Assembly (NCBI GenBank): GCA_013350335.1
Contig: CM023539.1
Span: forward strand, 33,156,631-33,220,630
DNA: 64,000 nucleotides
Reading direction: 5' to 3'
Source: Chimonanthus salicifolius
Lineage: Eukaryota > Streptophyta > Magnoliopsida > Laurales > Calycanthaceae
This document shows positions 46,039 through 56,482 of the stretch, piece after piece. The notes under the pieces are model-generated. The model was not told the DNA's origin and made no database searches. It saw only the letters and a program-made list of their open reading frames with translations. How positions within the stretch are numbered: position 1 is the first letter of the stretch; the number at the start of each line of letters is the position of its first letter. A program made the translations under genes and the position numbers.

Positions 46039-48153
46039 CCAAGTTCCTTATTCATTAATCTACTCGGGGTTCACAATATTAGAATAACTCCTCATTTTTT
46101 AAGAAAGCCTTACTTTAAATATATACTTCCATGTCAAAATTTCAAAATAATTATGTTACTTTTAAGTGTTACTCCTAGAAATAAAGGAGTTTCAACTTAC
46201 CTACATATTTCATAATCTTAATTAAGTGGCTAGATATTCAAGATTCATTTAAATTTTAGTATTAAATTAATCGAAGACCCTTTTTTATTGATCATTGAAT
46301 AGGAGTCATAACTATAACTCATTTTAATTTTGAAAATTTATAATTGTACTATAAAATATAGTGATTCGAAACAAAAAGTTATAAAATAAAAATAATAACT
46401 ATTCTATACGAAAAAATTGATCTAAATTTTAAAAATATAATAAGAAATAGTACTTCATTTAAGAGAAATGATTCGGTCCTTCCCTAGTTGTATGCACTCG
46501 GTGTGGCTAGGGCAATTTCCTTAAAATCTTGACACTTGTTTTTTATTGGGTCTTATAAACTATATCATTTGGATACTTTTTTTCTAAGATCTATTAAAGT
46601 GAATTTAAAAAAAAAAATATGCCTTATATTTTTAATATAAAGCAACAAAAATAAATGATTGAGTATGAAAACATAATATTTTAAATTACAGACGAACAAG
46701 AAGTCTATGTCTATATTCAACCATCAATTTTTATGATTTTATATTATAAAAAATATTTTAAATATATTTTACCAAGTTCATTTAGCTACGGGTATCAAAG
46801 GGGTGCTGGCCACCCTAAAGTTTTGGATGTTTATTAACGGTCACGTCAAATCTCTGGCCATGAAATCTGGACTCGAAATATGGCAGTGAGAAGAGTCACT
46901 CACTGCACTGTTATCACGCTTAAGAATGCAGTGTTGGGGTTGCGTTTGGATGAGAGCGAGGTGCTTGTTTGGTAATAATAGGGAATTTTTTATCTTTACC
47001 CTCTTACTTTTGAATACACTCTAGCAAGAAAGGGCTATTCTTTTTTGGATGCACCCCTTTGAAAGTTTATCATCCATTTATTTTGGATAAAATAGGTATT
47101 TTACTTTATTTTAATGTATCAAATATAACAGTATTAGTGAACTAATCAATTCCTCCATTAAATTGATAGAACAATTTTTTCTTTTTATTTTATTATTTGC
47201 TGACCTATAACAGGAAAACACTAACGTCCCTCTCATGACTCACTAAATTTCTTTTAAGATAAACACATTTTTTACAAATTAACCTTACTAAATTAAAATA
47301 TATTTTGAGAATATATCTATATAAAAAATAAATTAATTTAAATATTTTTGTTTATTTTATTTGATTAAATAAAATTGATAAGGATTAGAAAACTCCACTT
47401 TAACTATATATTTTATTTAGTTTAAATTAAGTGGCTTTAAATATTTAGTGAAATATTTTTTTTAAATTCTCACACATACAACTAAGTATTTGATTTTGTA
47501 AAGTAAATGGATCCCAATTTATTAGAAAGTATTATTTATTTAAATGTAATTCACAAGTAATTTGTAACTCAACTATGTTGATTAGTTTGATCCTATTTCT
47601 ACAATTACGCGTCCTTAAATTCATGTATTGAAATCATAGTTTAAAAAATTGAAATTCGAACTCGATTCAAAATCTTATAATGAAAAAGACACTGAAAAAG
47701 ATGAGAGAAATCCGTTGGAAATAAAAATTCTTCAATGAAGATTTAAAATCATATATTGCCCTTGGTGAAGAGTAGAAAGAGATGGAGAGACAATGAAGAA
47801 AGTCTCCCAATAAGATCGAGTTAGTATTTTTTTTGTAGAGTCAACAAAAAGACTATTATGCAGGCGGAAATCAGGAGTGATTCTCAAAATCAGTTTCTTT
47901 CCAATTTTTCTCCCAAAAGATGGGATGAATAACACTGCTAACGGCAATGCTGATCTCCTTTCTCTGCTGCATTTGGATAAATATTGAAGGGTGAAAATAA
48001 GGATAACCTTCGTTTATCCTCGTTTGAAGGGAATGAGCAAAAAAGACTCTAAGTTTCTTTTTTTCAACACCAATCTGAAAATTATTTCACTACAAGAGAT
48101 GATCACTTTACCTCTCTTTTACAATAGCTGCAAGGTTATCCAGGATTATCCTT
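46039..48153. other. AT-rich sequence between hAT element and copia copy 3
   Basis: No gene recognised. Sequences like MITE termini, TGCGTTTGGATGAG at 46941-46954 and TGCATTTGGAT at 47968-47978, face a reverse counterpart at 50762-50778; see findings. Confidence 0.45.
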
Positions 48154-48331
48154 TGTAGAATGTTAAATAACTGCTTACAATCTATTACATTAGCCTCTGT
48201 ATTTATAGTATTACAAACCTCTCTAATGGAGGCAAGAATTAATTACATGAATCAATTACAATCCCTTGATTAGGGAGATGAAATATTCTAAAGAGGAAGG
48301 TCAATCGTCTGAGTTGGCATGTGTACTAATA
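48154..48331 (-). repeat. 3' LTR of copia copy 3
   Basis: 178 bp; minus strand starts TATTAGTACACATG after the purine tract GCGGAGGAG and ends AACATTCTACA. Same end pattern as the 173-bp LTRs at 23810 and 43550, so a related subfamily. No 5' LTR is present. Confidence 0.75.
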
Positions 48332-50107
48332 CTCCTCCGCAAACTCGACAGTGGTAAAGTGGACGAGTTTGGAACTAAGTACAGAAAACCGATGCTTGGG
48401 AAGACCCTTAGTAAAGATGCCAGCAAGTTGATCTTTGAAGGGCACAAATTGGATGTGATGAGAGCCGGCAGCAACACATTCGCGAACAAAATAATAATGC
48501 AATTCAATATGTTTAGTCCGCGCATGGAAGACTGGATTCACGGCCATATAAGTAGCACATAGATTATCACAAAGAAGCAATGTCGGAGAAGAAAGAGGAA
48601 ATTGAAGCTCTAGTAAGAGGTGACGAATCCAAACGGTGTCAGTGCAAGCATAGGCAAGCGCTCGATATTTAGCTTCCGCGCTAGAGCGAGAAACAGTCGG
48701 TTGTTTCTTAGCACACCAAGAAACTAAATTTGAACCGAGGAAGATGTGGTAACCTGTGGTGGAACGACGACTGTCAGGACAACCAGTCCAGTCAGCATCA
48801 GAGTAGGCAAAGAGGCGTAGGGGCTGTTGTGCACGTGTGAGAAGCAAACCACGACCAAGGGAACCTTTTAGGTATCGTAGGATTCGTTTAACAGCTTCAA
48901 GGTGTGACGTGCGAGGCTGACTCATGAACTGCGATGCTAAATGAACTGAATAAGCAATGTCGGGACGAGTGAGTCTGAGATATTGCAAAGTACCCACGAG
49001 TTGACGATACTCAGTAGGATCAGAAAGCAAATCACCATCAGTGGAAGATAACTGTTTCTTGGTTGTGACAGGTGTAGAGCAAGGTTTACATTCATGAAGA
49101 TTTCCTCGACGAAGTAGATCAAGTGTATACTTGTTTTGGGACAAATGTAATCCCTGAGAAAGATGAGTCAATTCAAGATCCAAAAAATAATGAAGAGTAC
49201 CAAGATCCTTGATCTCAAATTCAGTGCCAAGGCAACGAGTGAATGATTGAAGGAGTGATGAATCGTTGCCAGTGAGAACAATATCGTCAACATACAGCAG
49301 AAGGATCATAAGGTGAGAGTCTCGTCGAAAAACAAACATGGAGCTGTCAGCCTTGCTTTGAAGGAAACCATAGGAAAGGAGGAAGGTGTTGAATCGTTGG
49401 AACCAAGCACGCGATGCTTGTTTCAAGCCATAGATAGCCTTATGGAGCTTGCAGATATGAATGGGGCGACCAGGATCAATAAAACCAGGTGGCTGACTCA
49501 TATAGACCTCCTCATGGAGATTGCCATGAAGGAAGGCATTCCTGACATCCAGCTGATGCATAGGCCAAGCATACATGATGGCTAGGCTGAGAACAAGACG
49601 TATAGTAACAGGCTTGATGACAGGGCTGAATGTCTCATCATAGTCAATACCAAGCTGCTGATGAAAGCCTTTGGCAACAAAACGTGCTTTGTAGCGCTCA
49701 ATAGTACCTTCAAAGTGGCGTTTAATCTTAAACACCCATTTGCAACCGACATTGTTAGTATGAGAAGGAGGTGGAACAAGCGACCAAGTGTGTTGCCGGA
49801 GGAGGGCATTGAATTCGTCAGTCATAGCGTGACTCCAGTCTGCAGAGCTGACAGCCTGTGTGTAGCAGGTGGGCTCTGAATCTGAAGAAACCAGAGAGGC
49901 GAAAGCCTGTAAGAGGATGTCGACTGGCGAAGTTTGCCGTTTTTTGGACTTGGAGATATCATCCTTTGCACGTGTGACCATGGGATGAGCATTGGCCAGA
50001 GTGGTAGGTGACTCCAACACTGACGGTGGAGATGGCAGTAGAGCAGATGGTAACTCCAGCGCTGACTGAGATGATGGCAAGTCCGGTGCGGAAGGAGGAG
50101 CAGGCAT
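48326..50107 (-). CDS. Copia RT and RNase H, open frame of 593 codons
   Basis: The longest open frame in the window. After a Pro/Ser/Leu-rich linker it reads ADWSHAMTDEFNALLRQHTW, CKWVFKIKR, LDVRNAFLHG (residues 186-195, first RT Asp region) and LYVDDIVLTG (YVDD at 272-275). RNase H follows: YSDADWTGCPDSRRSTTG, SSAEAKYRAL (usual form AEAEYRAL, so a Glu-to-Lys change at or beside the active site) and LLCDNLCATYMA. It ends in the 3' LTR at 48326. The upstream integrase is truncated and out of frame, so the polyprotein is not complete and the natural start is not the first Met. Relative of the copia at 23810-43722. Likely inert but recently degraded. Confidence 0.85.
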   Translation of the reverse strand: MPAPPSAPDLPSSQSALELPSALLPSPPSVLESPTTLANAHPMVTRAKDDISKSKKRQTSPVDILLQAFASLVSSDSEPTCYTQAVSSADWSHAMTDEFNALLRQHTWSLVPPPSHTNNVGCKWVFKIKRHFEGTIERYKARFVAKGFHQQLGIDYDETFSPVIKPVTIRLVLSLAIMYAWPMHQLDVRNAFLHGNLHEEVYMSQPPGFIDPGRPIHICKLHKAIYGLKQASRAWFQRFNTFLLSYGFLQSKADSSMFVFRRDSHLMILLLYVDDIVLTGNDSSLLQSFTRCLGTEFEIKDLGTLHYFLDLELTHLSQGLHLSQNKYTLDLLRRGNLHECKPCSTPVTTKKQLSSTDGDLLSDPTEYRQLVGTLQYLRLTRPDIAYSVHLASQFMSQPRTSHLEAVKRILRYLKGSLGRGLLLTRAQQPLRLFAYSDADWTGCPDSRRSTTGYHIFLGSNLVSWCAKKQPTVSRSSAEAKYRALAYACTDTVWIRHLLLELQFPLSSPTLLLCDNLCATYMAVNPVFHARTKHIELHYYFVRECVAAGSHHIQFVPFKDQLAGIFTKGLPKHRFSVLSSKLVHFTTVEFAEEY

Positions 50108-50139
50108 AGAAGATGGAGCAGCTGCAGATATTGAGGTCG

Positions 50140-50632
50140 TGGAGAGAACCAGAATGAAGACCCTGTCGGAGCAGGTGAAGACCTATCTGTGGGTAATGCA
50201 TAAGGAAAAACAGCTTCATTGAACAAGACATGCCTTGAGATATAGACTCTGCCAGTAGAAGGATGCAGACATTGGTAGCCATTGTGCCGAGAACTGTAAC
50301 CAAGAAAAACACATTCAACTGATCGAGGTTGAAGCTTGTTATTATTATAATCACCAAGATAGGGATAGCACGCATATCCAAAAGTGCGAAGGGACACATA
50401 GTTGGATTTAGTGCTAAAGAGTGTTTGAAATGGTCAGGACCATTGCAAGAGAGAGGTCAATAGGCGATTAACAATGTGAACTGTAGTAAAAAGGCTTCGA
50501 CCCATAGGGTAAAAGGGAGTTTGGAGGTAATAAGGAGGGTGCGGCCCATTTCTGACAAATGGCGATGTTTGCGTTCAACAAGACCATTTTGCTGCGGGGT
50601 ATGAGGATAGGAGAGATGGTGAGTAATTCCCT
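50140..50632 (-). pseudogene. Copia copy 3 integrase, C-terminal part, truncated
   Basis: Minus strand from about 50632: HTPQQNGLVERKHRHLSEMG, containing the catalytic Glu, then a degraded stretch with stops, then MSLRTFGYACYPYLGDY, VECVFLGYSSRHNGYQCLHP and VLFNEAVFPYAL. A frameshift near 50130-50160 separates it from the RT frame. Sequence upstream of the Glu region (both catalytic Asp, gag, 5' LTR) is absent: element homology ends at about 50632, next to unrelated DNA. Confidence 0.8.
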
Positions 50633-50842
50633 TGATCAGGGGTTATCTTGGATATTATGAATATCTTTTATTTGAAAAATGTTTTCAAAAGTGGGGAGGA
50701 TCCTTCCCTGTTAATTACCAAAGAAAGGTAATGATGGATAATCCTCCATTACCCTTATACCACCCTCATCCAAATGCAGCCAGTAAATTTTTTACTCTAA
50801 TACATTTTTTGTATAATTACCAAATAAGATTAAAAAATAAAA

Positions 50843-51024
50843 GGAAATGATTTTTGCACCCCCACTTTTACCCATTGTGCACCCCTTATATGTGAAATTT
50901 CGATTTTGCCCAAAAAAAGTAAGGAAGGAGAGAGAAAAGAGGAAATTTGTGTTGGACAAAATCAAAATTTCATATAAAAGGGGGTGCACAGTGGGTAAAA
51001 GGTAGGGGTGCAAAAGTCACTTCC
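50843..51024. mobile_element. MITE with about 65-bp inverted repeats
   Basis: 182 bp. The left end GGAAATGATTTTTGCACCCC pairs with the right end (reversed) GGAAGTGACTTTTGCACCCC, and pairing continues through ACTTTTACCCA, GTGCACCCC and GAAATTT-GATTTTG. Flanks ATAAAA on both sides could be a duplication, but the area is A-rich. No coding capacity. Confidence 0.7.
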
Positions 51025-52430
51025 ATAAAAAAAAAACTCATATTGAGAGAAACCCCTATTCAAACAAAATCCTATATAAAAGAAATCCCTACAAAATTTA
51101 CCACTCATCAAAACGTAGCACCAAAACTCTCATAAGTCATAAGATATTCCTCTTACCCTCTTTAGAAATCAGTCACTAGCGTTTATTTCTGTCCCTACAT
51201 CTTAACTTTGTATTTCTCAATTTCTTTAGGTTTTATCTCAGAAGTGTGCATACAATCTCTCTCTCATAAGCCCTCTCTGTGAAAAATAGTCTCTCTTTAG
51301 TAGTAGTAGCACAATTGTTTGATAATGGTGAAGGCTGTGATGCTGCCAGTCCTGAAGAAAAGAAGAAAAGGCTAAGAAAGGGCAAAAAACTAAAGGAAAA
51401 TATAATTTATTTGAGTGCTTTTCTCTTCATTTAATACCTTTAATGCAGGATTATTTATATTTTTGTGATAAACTAGTGCTATTATATACTTTAGATATAT
51501 TAATAATTGATCATTGATCATCTTTTTATTAATAAATTTGAAGAAAGCTGACTGACATATTCATAAAAGTTCATTCTCAGTGAAAAATTATACAGTAATA
51601 ATTTTTTAAATGAAATTAGTTAAATTTTATTTTAGCAGAAGTCTATACCACTTATTATCGTCATCTTGAAATAGATAATTACTTAACTTCATATTGTTTT
51701 GAATTACTTGCACCGTTTAATTAAAGTCATTTAATAATGTTAAACCATTTTGATTTTGAATTTCAATCACGAATTATTTATTCAAGTTGATTTGGATGAC
51801 CTATTTTGAATTGAGCGAATGGACTTCTAAATTATAAATTTTAAACTACTTAGATTGGAGATTAGTAATGAACTCATTTATGTTTATAAGCTTTATCAAA
51901 ATATCAAGTACAAACTTGAAGAACTAAAGATAATAGAAAATTTAACTTCACCCTCTCAACAAAAACTTCCTTAATTGTTATTTGGACAAATGGGCCTTAT
52001 CATATTGCATTGAAAATTCTATAATTTTTTTAAAATCAAAATTTAATTGTTAATGATTTGATAAGTCATAGTAGACTCGCAACTCTTCAATAAATCTAAA
52101 ACTATAAATAATATGGTAAACTTCAAAATTATATTTATATTGTTTCTTCTTCTACAATTGAGATCTCTTATTAAACTCCACATACAAATTAATGAAGTGC
52201 CACAGAGGTGTCCTGTACTGGTAGTCTTCTCTAAACTACTCCATAATAAAATGGTTGAAGACTTGAATTCCATTTCAACGCCGTGTGCTAATGTGAATGT
52301 AGGGCCCCTAGTATGAATTCCATTCTTCAAGCTGACTTCCTCTCGTCCATTACTCATTGCCGTTATTCAAATTTCCTATTATCAAGTTGCTATATTTTTC
52401 TTCTGCTATCTCAATAAAGTCATGTCCAGA
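51025..52430. other. Unassigned AT-rich sequence
   Basis: No gene, terminal repeat or RNA gene recognised on either strand. Confidence 0.5.
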
Positions 52431-52583
52431 TTTTTTTAAATATCTGACTAATATTCGGGTCATGTGCAACCCTCCATACCTATACGTTGAGTAACTCTAT
52501 AAAAAGTGGTCCTTTAAAGTGGAGTAAAAATCGAACTCAGAATTTCTACTTCTTGAAGCAGATCTCTAACCATCACCCTAACC
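52431..52583 (-). mobile_element. SINE-like sequence
   Basis: On the minus strand a tRNA-like head: TTAGGGTGATGGTTAGAG (A-box-like) and GAGTTCGATTTTTACTCC (B-box-like), then a body and a run of 7 A (plus strand T at 52431-52437). No convincing target duplication, so tentative. Confidence 0.4.
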
Positions 52584-53324
52584 TATTTAGATTCCAATAG
52601 AACTATTTATACACTGTATTTTCTTTTTAATGTAAAATTCAAATGAACCAAAGAGGCTATGTTGATTGTAAATAGATAACAATATGGCATTTTTTACACT
52701 CAGTATAAATTTAAATCATCTGGTGATTATTGTTCAAATGTCAATGAATTGAATCACAAAGAATTTGATTTAGATAAGGTAGATGAGTGTAAGAGAAAAA
52801 AGGTTTTATAAATAAAACAACTGGTGCTAATATTCAAGTTATAAATTTAAATCAACTGGTGCTAATATTCAAGTTATATTTATTATATCAATTAATGTCT
52901 AAATTATTAAGATAAGAGCCATTAACATCATTCGTAAGGTTTTGTTGTTACAACTCAGAGGTTATATGGGTTCGAATTAACTGGATATCATATAATTAGC
53001 AGATTCATAAAGCATTTTGTAAAATTTAAATATAAAAATACAACTTCAAATTAAAAGAATGTTAATTAGAACGCAGTTCCCAATCAATCGTTACTCGTTG
53101 TTAGACAAGCTGCTATCGATTTAAAATTTAAAATACTGTCTTTGTTAATTTATTATTAATAATTAAAGAGCACTGGAATGACTCAATGAAGGTTCTTAAA
53201 GAAATCAGCTCATTAATTAACCCTTCAAACATGTATTAGTGAAATCAGCCAGTTACGCAGAAAGAAACAAAGCAGCTGATGTAACAGATTCGTGAACGTG
53301 TCTGCCATCAGCAGATGGAAGATG
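52584..53324. other. Unassigned AT-rich sequence
   Basis: A direct repeat of about 28 bp (AACTGGTGCTAATATTCAAG) occurs at 52819 and 52855. Nothing else recognised. Confidence 0.5.
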
Positions 53325-53332
53325 CATGAATG

Positions 53333-53679
53333 TAGCGCTGCAAGTGAGGTCAGACAGGTTCGGTAACCCAACCTGAGTTGATATATATAGAGTTTGACCT
53401 GACTTGACCAAAATTCTCAACCCGAACCGTAAAATCCGACCCGACTCGAATTCTAATCCGAATCAATCTGAATTCTGACCCGACCCACATTTTGAACCCA
53501 TTTTAGCTGAGTCGAGTCGGGTTGGATCGGGTTAACTTGCAAAATCCTCAATCCGGCCCGACCCAAATTTCATGCGGGTTTTTATGTTCTCAACCCGACC
53601 CAACCCGCTGGCCCAAATTCTTGAACCGACTTGCATGATTTCTAGGGTCGGGTCATGCGGGTCGGGTTTTGCAGCCCCA
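53333..53679. mobile_element. Small hAT-type MITE rich in CCGACCC
   Basis: 347 bp; ends TAGCGCTGCAA and TGGGGCTGCAA (right end reversed), flanked by CATGAATG (53325-53332) and CATGCATG (53680-53687), an 8-bp duplication with one change. The body has more than a dozen CCGACCC, CCCGAC or reverse GGGTCGGG words. Confidence 0.7.
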
Positions 53680-53768
53680 CATGCATGTATCCCATAGACC
53701 TTTACTGATCAGGTATGAACCATCTTTGAAGTTTGAAGGACCAATGACTAAAATTATTTTCGGGTGCC

Positions 53769-55587
53769 TCTTGTGCAAATTTTAAATTTATATTTACTCA
53801 CAAATGCACGAATCAAATTGGAGTATAGAGATATGCAAGTACGAGGTCGAACCCACAGGGAGTTGATTTTAGAATGAATGGGAAAACAAATTTAGAAGCC
53901 TAACAATCTAACTTTAACCTAATTAACATTTTTTTATGGAGGATAAACATGCCAAAAATAATTAAAACACCTAAAAATAGAGATTGAATCAAGTGAGAGA
54001 AATTACTAAGATATCAGATTCCACCACCATTAAATCTATAATATTCTAATTATTTATTTATTAATTCCTAAGTTTTAAAGATTTAACCATTTAAGTTCAT
54101 TAATATGGTGTTTAAAATTTAGATTTTAGTTCACTTTTAAAAATATAATTCCTAATCATTTAATGTATCCAATTTAAATTTAAAAGACAATGGATCAAAG
54201 AAAATAATCTAAGTATCCAATGCATCTAATTAAATTAAAAAACATTAAATCAAAGAAATCTTACTTTTTAATTAAAACATTAATCCCTTGATTAATTAAA
54301 TAATATTATTAACTACCAAAAATACATTATATTAATGGTGAAAATAATGAATATTTAATTAATCTAATGAAGTCAAAATCATTAAATAATAAACACACAT
54401 ATATGAGAATTAATAAATAAATAACTGAAAAATTATTTCATTAATGGGGCTTCCTCTTCAATGTCAGTACAAGAAATTAGCCGGATATTATCATAAAATT
54501 AAAATAAAAGAGATAGAAAAATAAAATCTAAACCATACTGGGAGATCCCGAGCCAATGCCAATATCCTCACTCTGCCGAGCTTTCTCCACTAGTCTGTCC
54601 GATTTTGCTGTGTTTTGTGTCGATTCTTTCTTTAGAGAGGGATTTATAGAAGTAAAATAAGCAAGAACTTGTCGGACCCACTTTTCCTTCAGCCATTCTA
54701 TGTTTCTAAACTTTAGTCGGCCTCTCTTTTTTTTTTAATTCGCAGCTACCGTCCCAGCATCCTCTGTTTCCTCCTCCTATTTTCATTCCTTCCTATCTTG
54801 ATTTCCATCTCTGCTCTTCTTCAGTTTAGATGCACAGGATAAGCAAAGATCTGCCAGCTCATGTTGGTTTCTTATGCTGAAACGACAGTAGATTCCCTTC
54901 TGATTTTCCTTCTTTTCTTTTTTCTATTTTCAATCATAACCTCTTTAGTTGAACCCTTCTGTGTTGATTTCGCTGAAAACTCCTTACCGTCCCAGCCAAC
55001 TGGCTGGATTTCTTTCTTTGCTGCTGCACCGTCCTTCTCTGTTAGCTGAGATACACGCTGTTGTTTAGGCAGTCCATGCGCACAGCAACTCTTCTCTTGG
55101 TGTTCTGGCTGATTCTGTAGAGCCTTATTGTTGTTTGCACCAGATCATAATCTCAGAGGAGAAGAAGATAGGAGCTCCTCTTGTAATGCTTGGCTGCTTC
55201 TGTACTTTGAATCCAAACTATTGCTTGGCTCATTGGCTGATCTTTCTTTGGTTGCACGATGGCTGCTACAGATCTTCTCACTGATATTTGCCATGTTCTG
55301 GATACTATAACATCTTATTTTCATGTGTGGCTGGCTGTTATATGAAGTCTTTTCTTCCTTCTTGTAACAATAAAATCATATCATCCATCAACCCGAGCAT
55401 ACGTCGGAGTTGAGAAAATAATTCAACCTAAAAACATACAAACCACATCAATTAAATAAAATAAAATACTAACAAATATAATTTTTAAATATATAATATA
55501 TTACAATAATAATATAAAATAAACAAGATTTAAAAACTAACTAATCCAATATTAAAGAGTAAAATTATCATTTTTTAGTGCTTATCA
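53769..55587 (-). mobile_element. 3' LTR of a gypsy-type element (TGATAAGTGC family)
   Basis: Same family as the solo LTR 4683-6832: it starts TGATAAGCAC on the minus strand and ends near GCACAAGA at 53769, with the same order of conserved blocks (ACCACCATTAAATCTATAAT, TTAGCCGGA). To its right the minus strand carries CTAAGTTTGGGAGTATT, a polypurine tract, so interior sequence precedes it. About 1.82 kb. Confidence 0.65.
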
Positions 55588-56482
55588 AATACTCCCAAAC
55601 TTAGATTTTGTTAGTCCTCAAGCAAAACTAAAATTAAAAATAAAAATAAAAATCCTACACTAAACCACTTTCGTTGGTATTCTCAATTGCATTTAGCGTA
55701 TGTAACAAACCTTTAAACCCCTAACTCACCACTAGTGGACGAGTTATAGTCTTGTGAGGACTTCCAAAGATGATACCCACAAACATCAGATTTCAGCAAA
55801 AATATACTAAATAAAAATTTAAACATCATACAACTCCAAATTGATTTTATAAAACTTATACTCGGACTGTAGTGTGTGATAGCAAATATTAATAAAACCT
55901 TCTTTTTCAAAATACGCACAAGTTTACAACCACCAACCGAAAATGCACTTTGACTCTAAATCTCACTAGATATATCTCTCAGAAAGATTTTCACTCAAAG
56001 ATTGGGTTAGATTTCTCTTTAAAGTATATGTGAGTGGAATAATTTCTTAAATGCAAATATCTCACGTATTTATCAACAAAGAACGAATAATAATAAAGAA
56101 AAATATAGATCTCATGAATGGATGCCATTTCCCTAAGAACTTTTGAAATAATATACCATTATTTTTCCTCTTCTATTCTCCACTTTAAACACCATATTAA
56201 TTGAGGATCAATAGGACTTCCTAATAGGACAAAATGTTGCTTAGGACCGGCTCATGTCAAAGAAGGATAAAAATACTCTAAAATTAATATTTTGAACATA
56301 AAAGTTAGATGTTTTAAAAAATTCATAAACGGGATATTTCCTCCTCTATTTTTCTTTCAGCACTTTCACAGCCTTCTTTTTCTTTCTCAGACTTTTTTAA
56401 TCATCTTTTTTGCATCCTTCTTCTCATGTACGGATGTTCCCTTTCTCTTTTTTTTTTTCCAAATGTCATAATTTTCTCAGAG
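55588..56482 (-). mobile_element. Interior tail of that gypsy-type element, truncated
   Basis: Starts with the polypurine tract (minus CTAAGTTTGGGAG) and a segment GCTTGAGGACTAACAAAATC common before 3' LTRs of this family. No coding motif. It is cut at 56483 by the LTR of the chromovirus. Confidence 0.5.

Noticed and set aside
54861..55310. Hydrophobic plus-strand frames of about 60 codons
   Set aside because: Inside an LTR; low-complexity T-rich sequence gives hydrophobic peptides by chance, and the partner LTR at 4683-6832 does not keep them.
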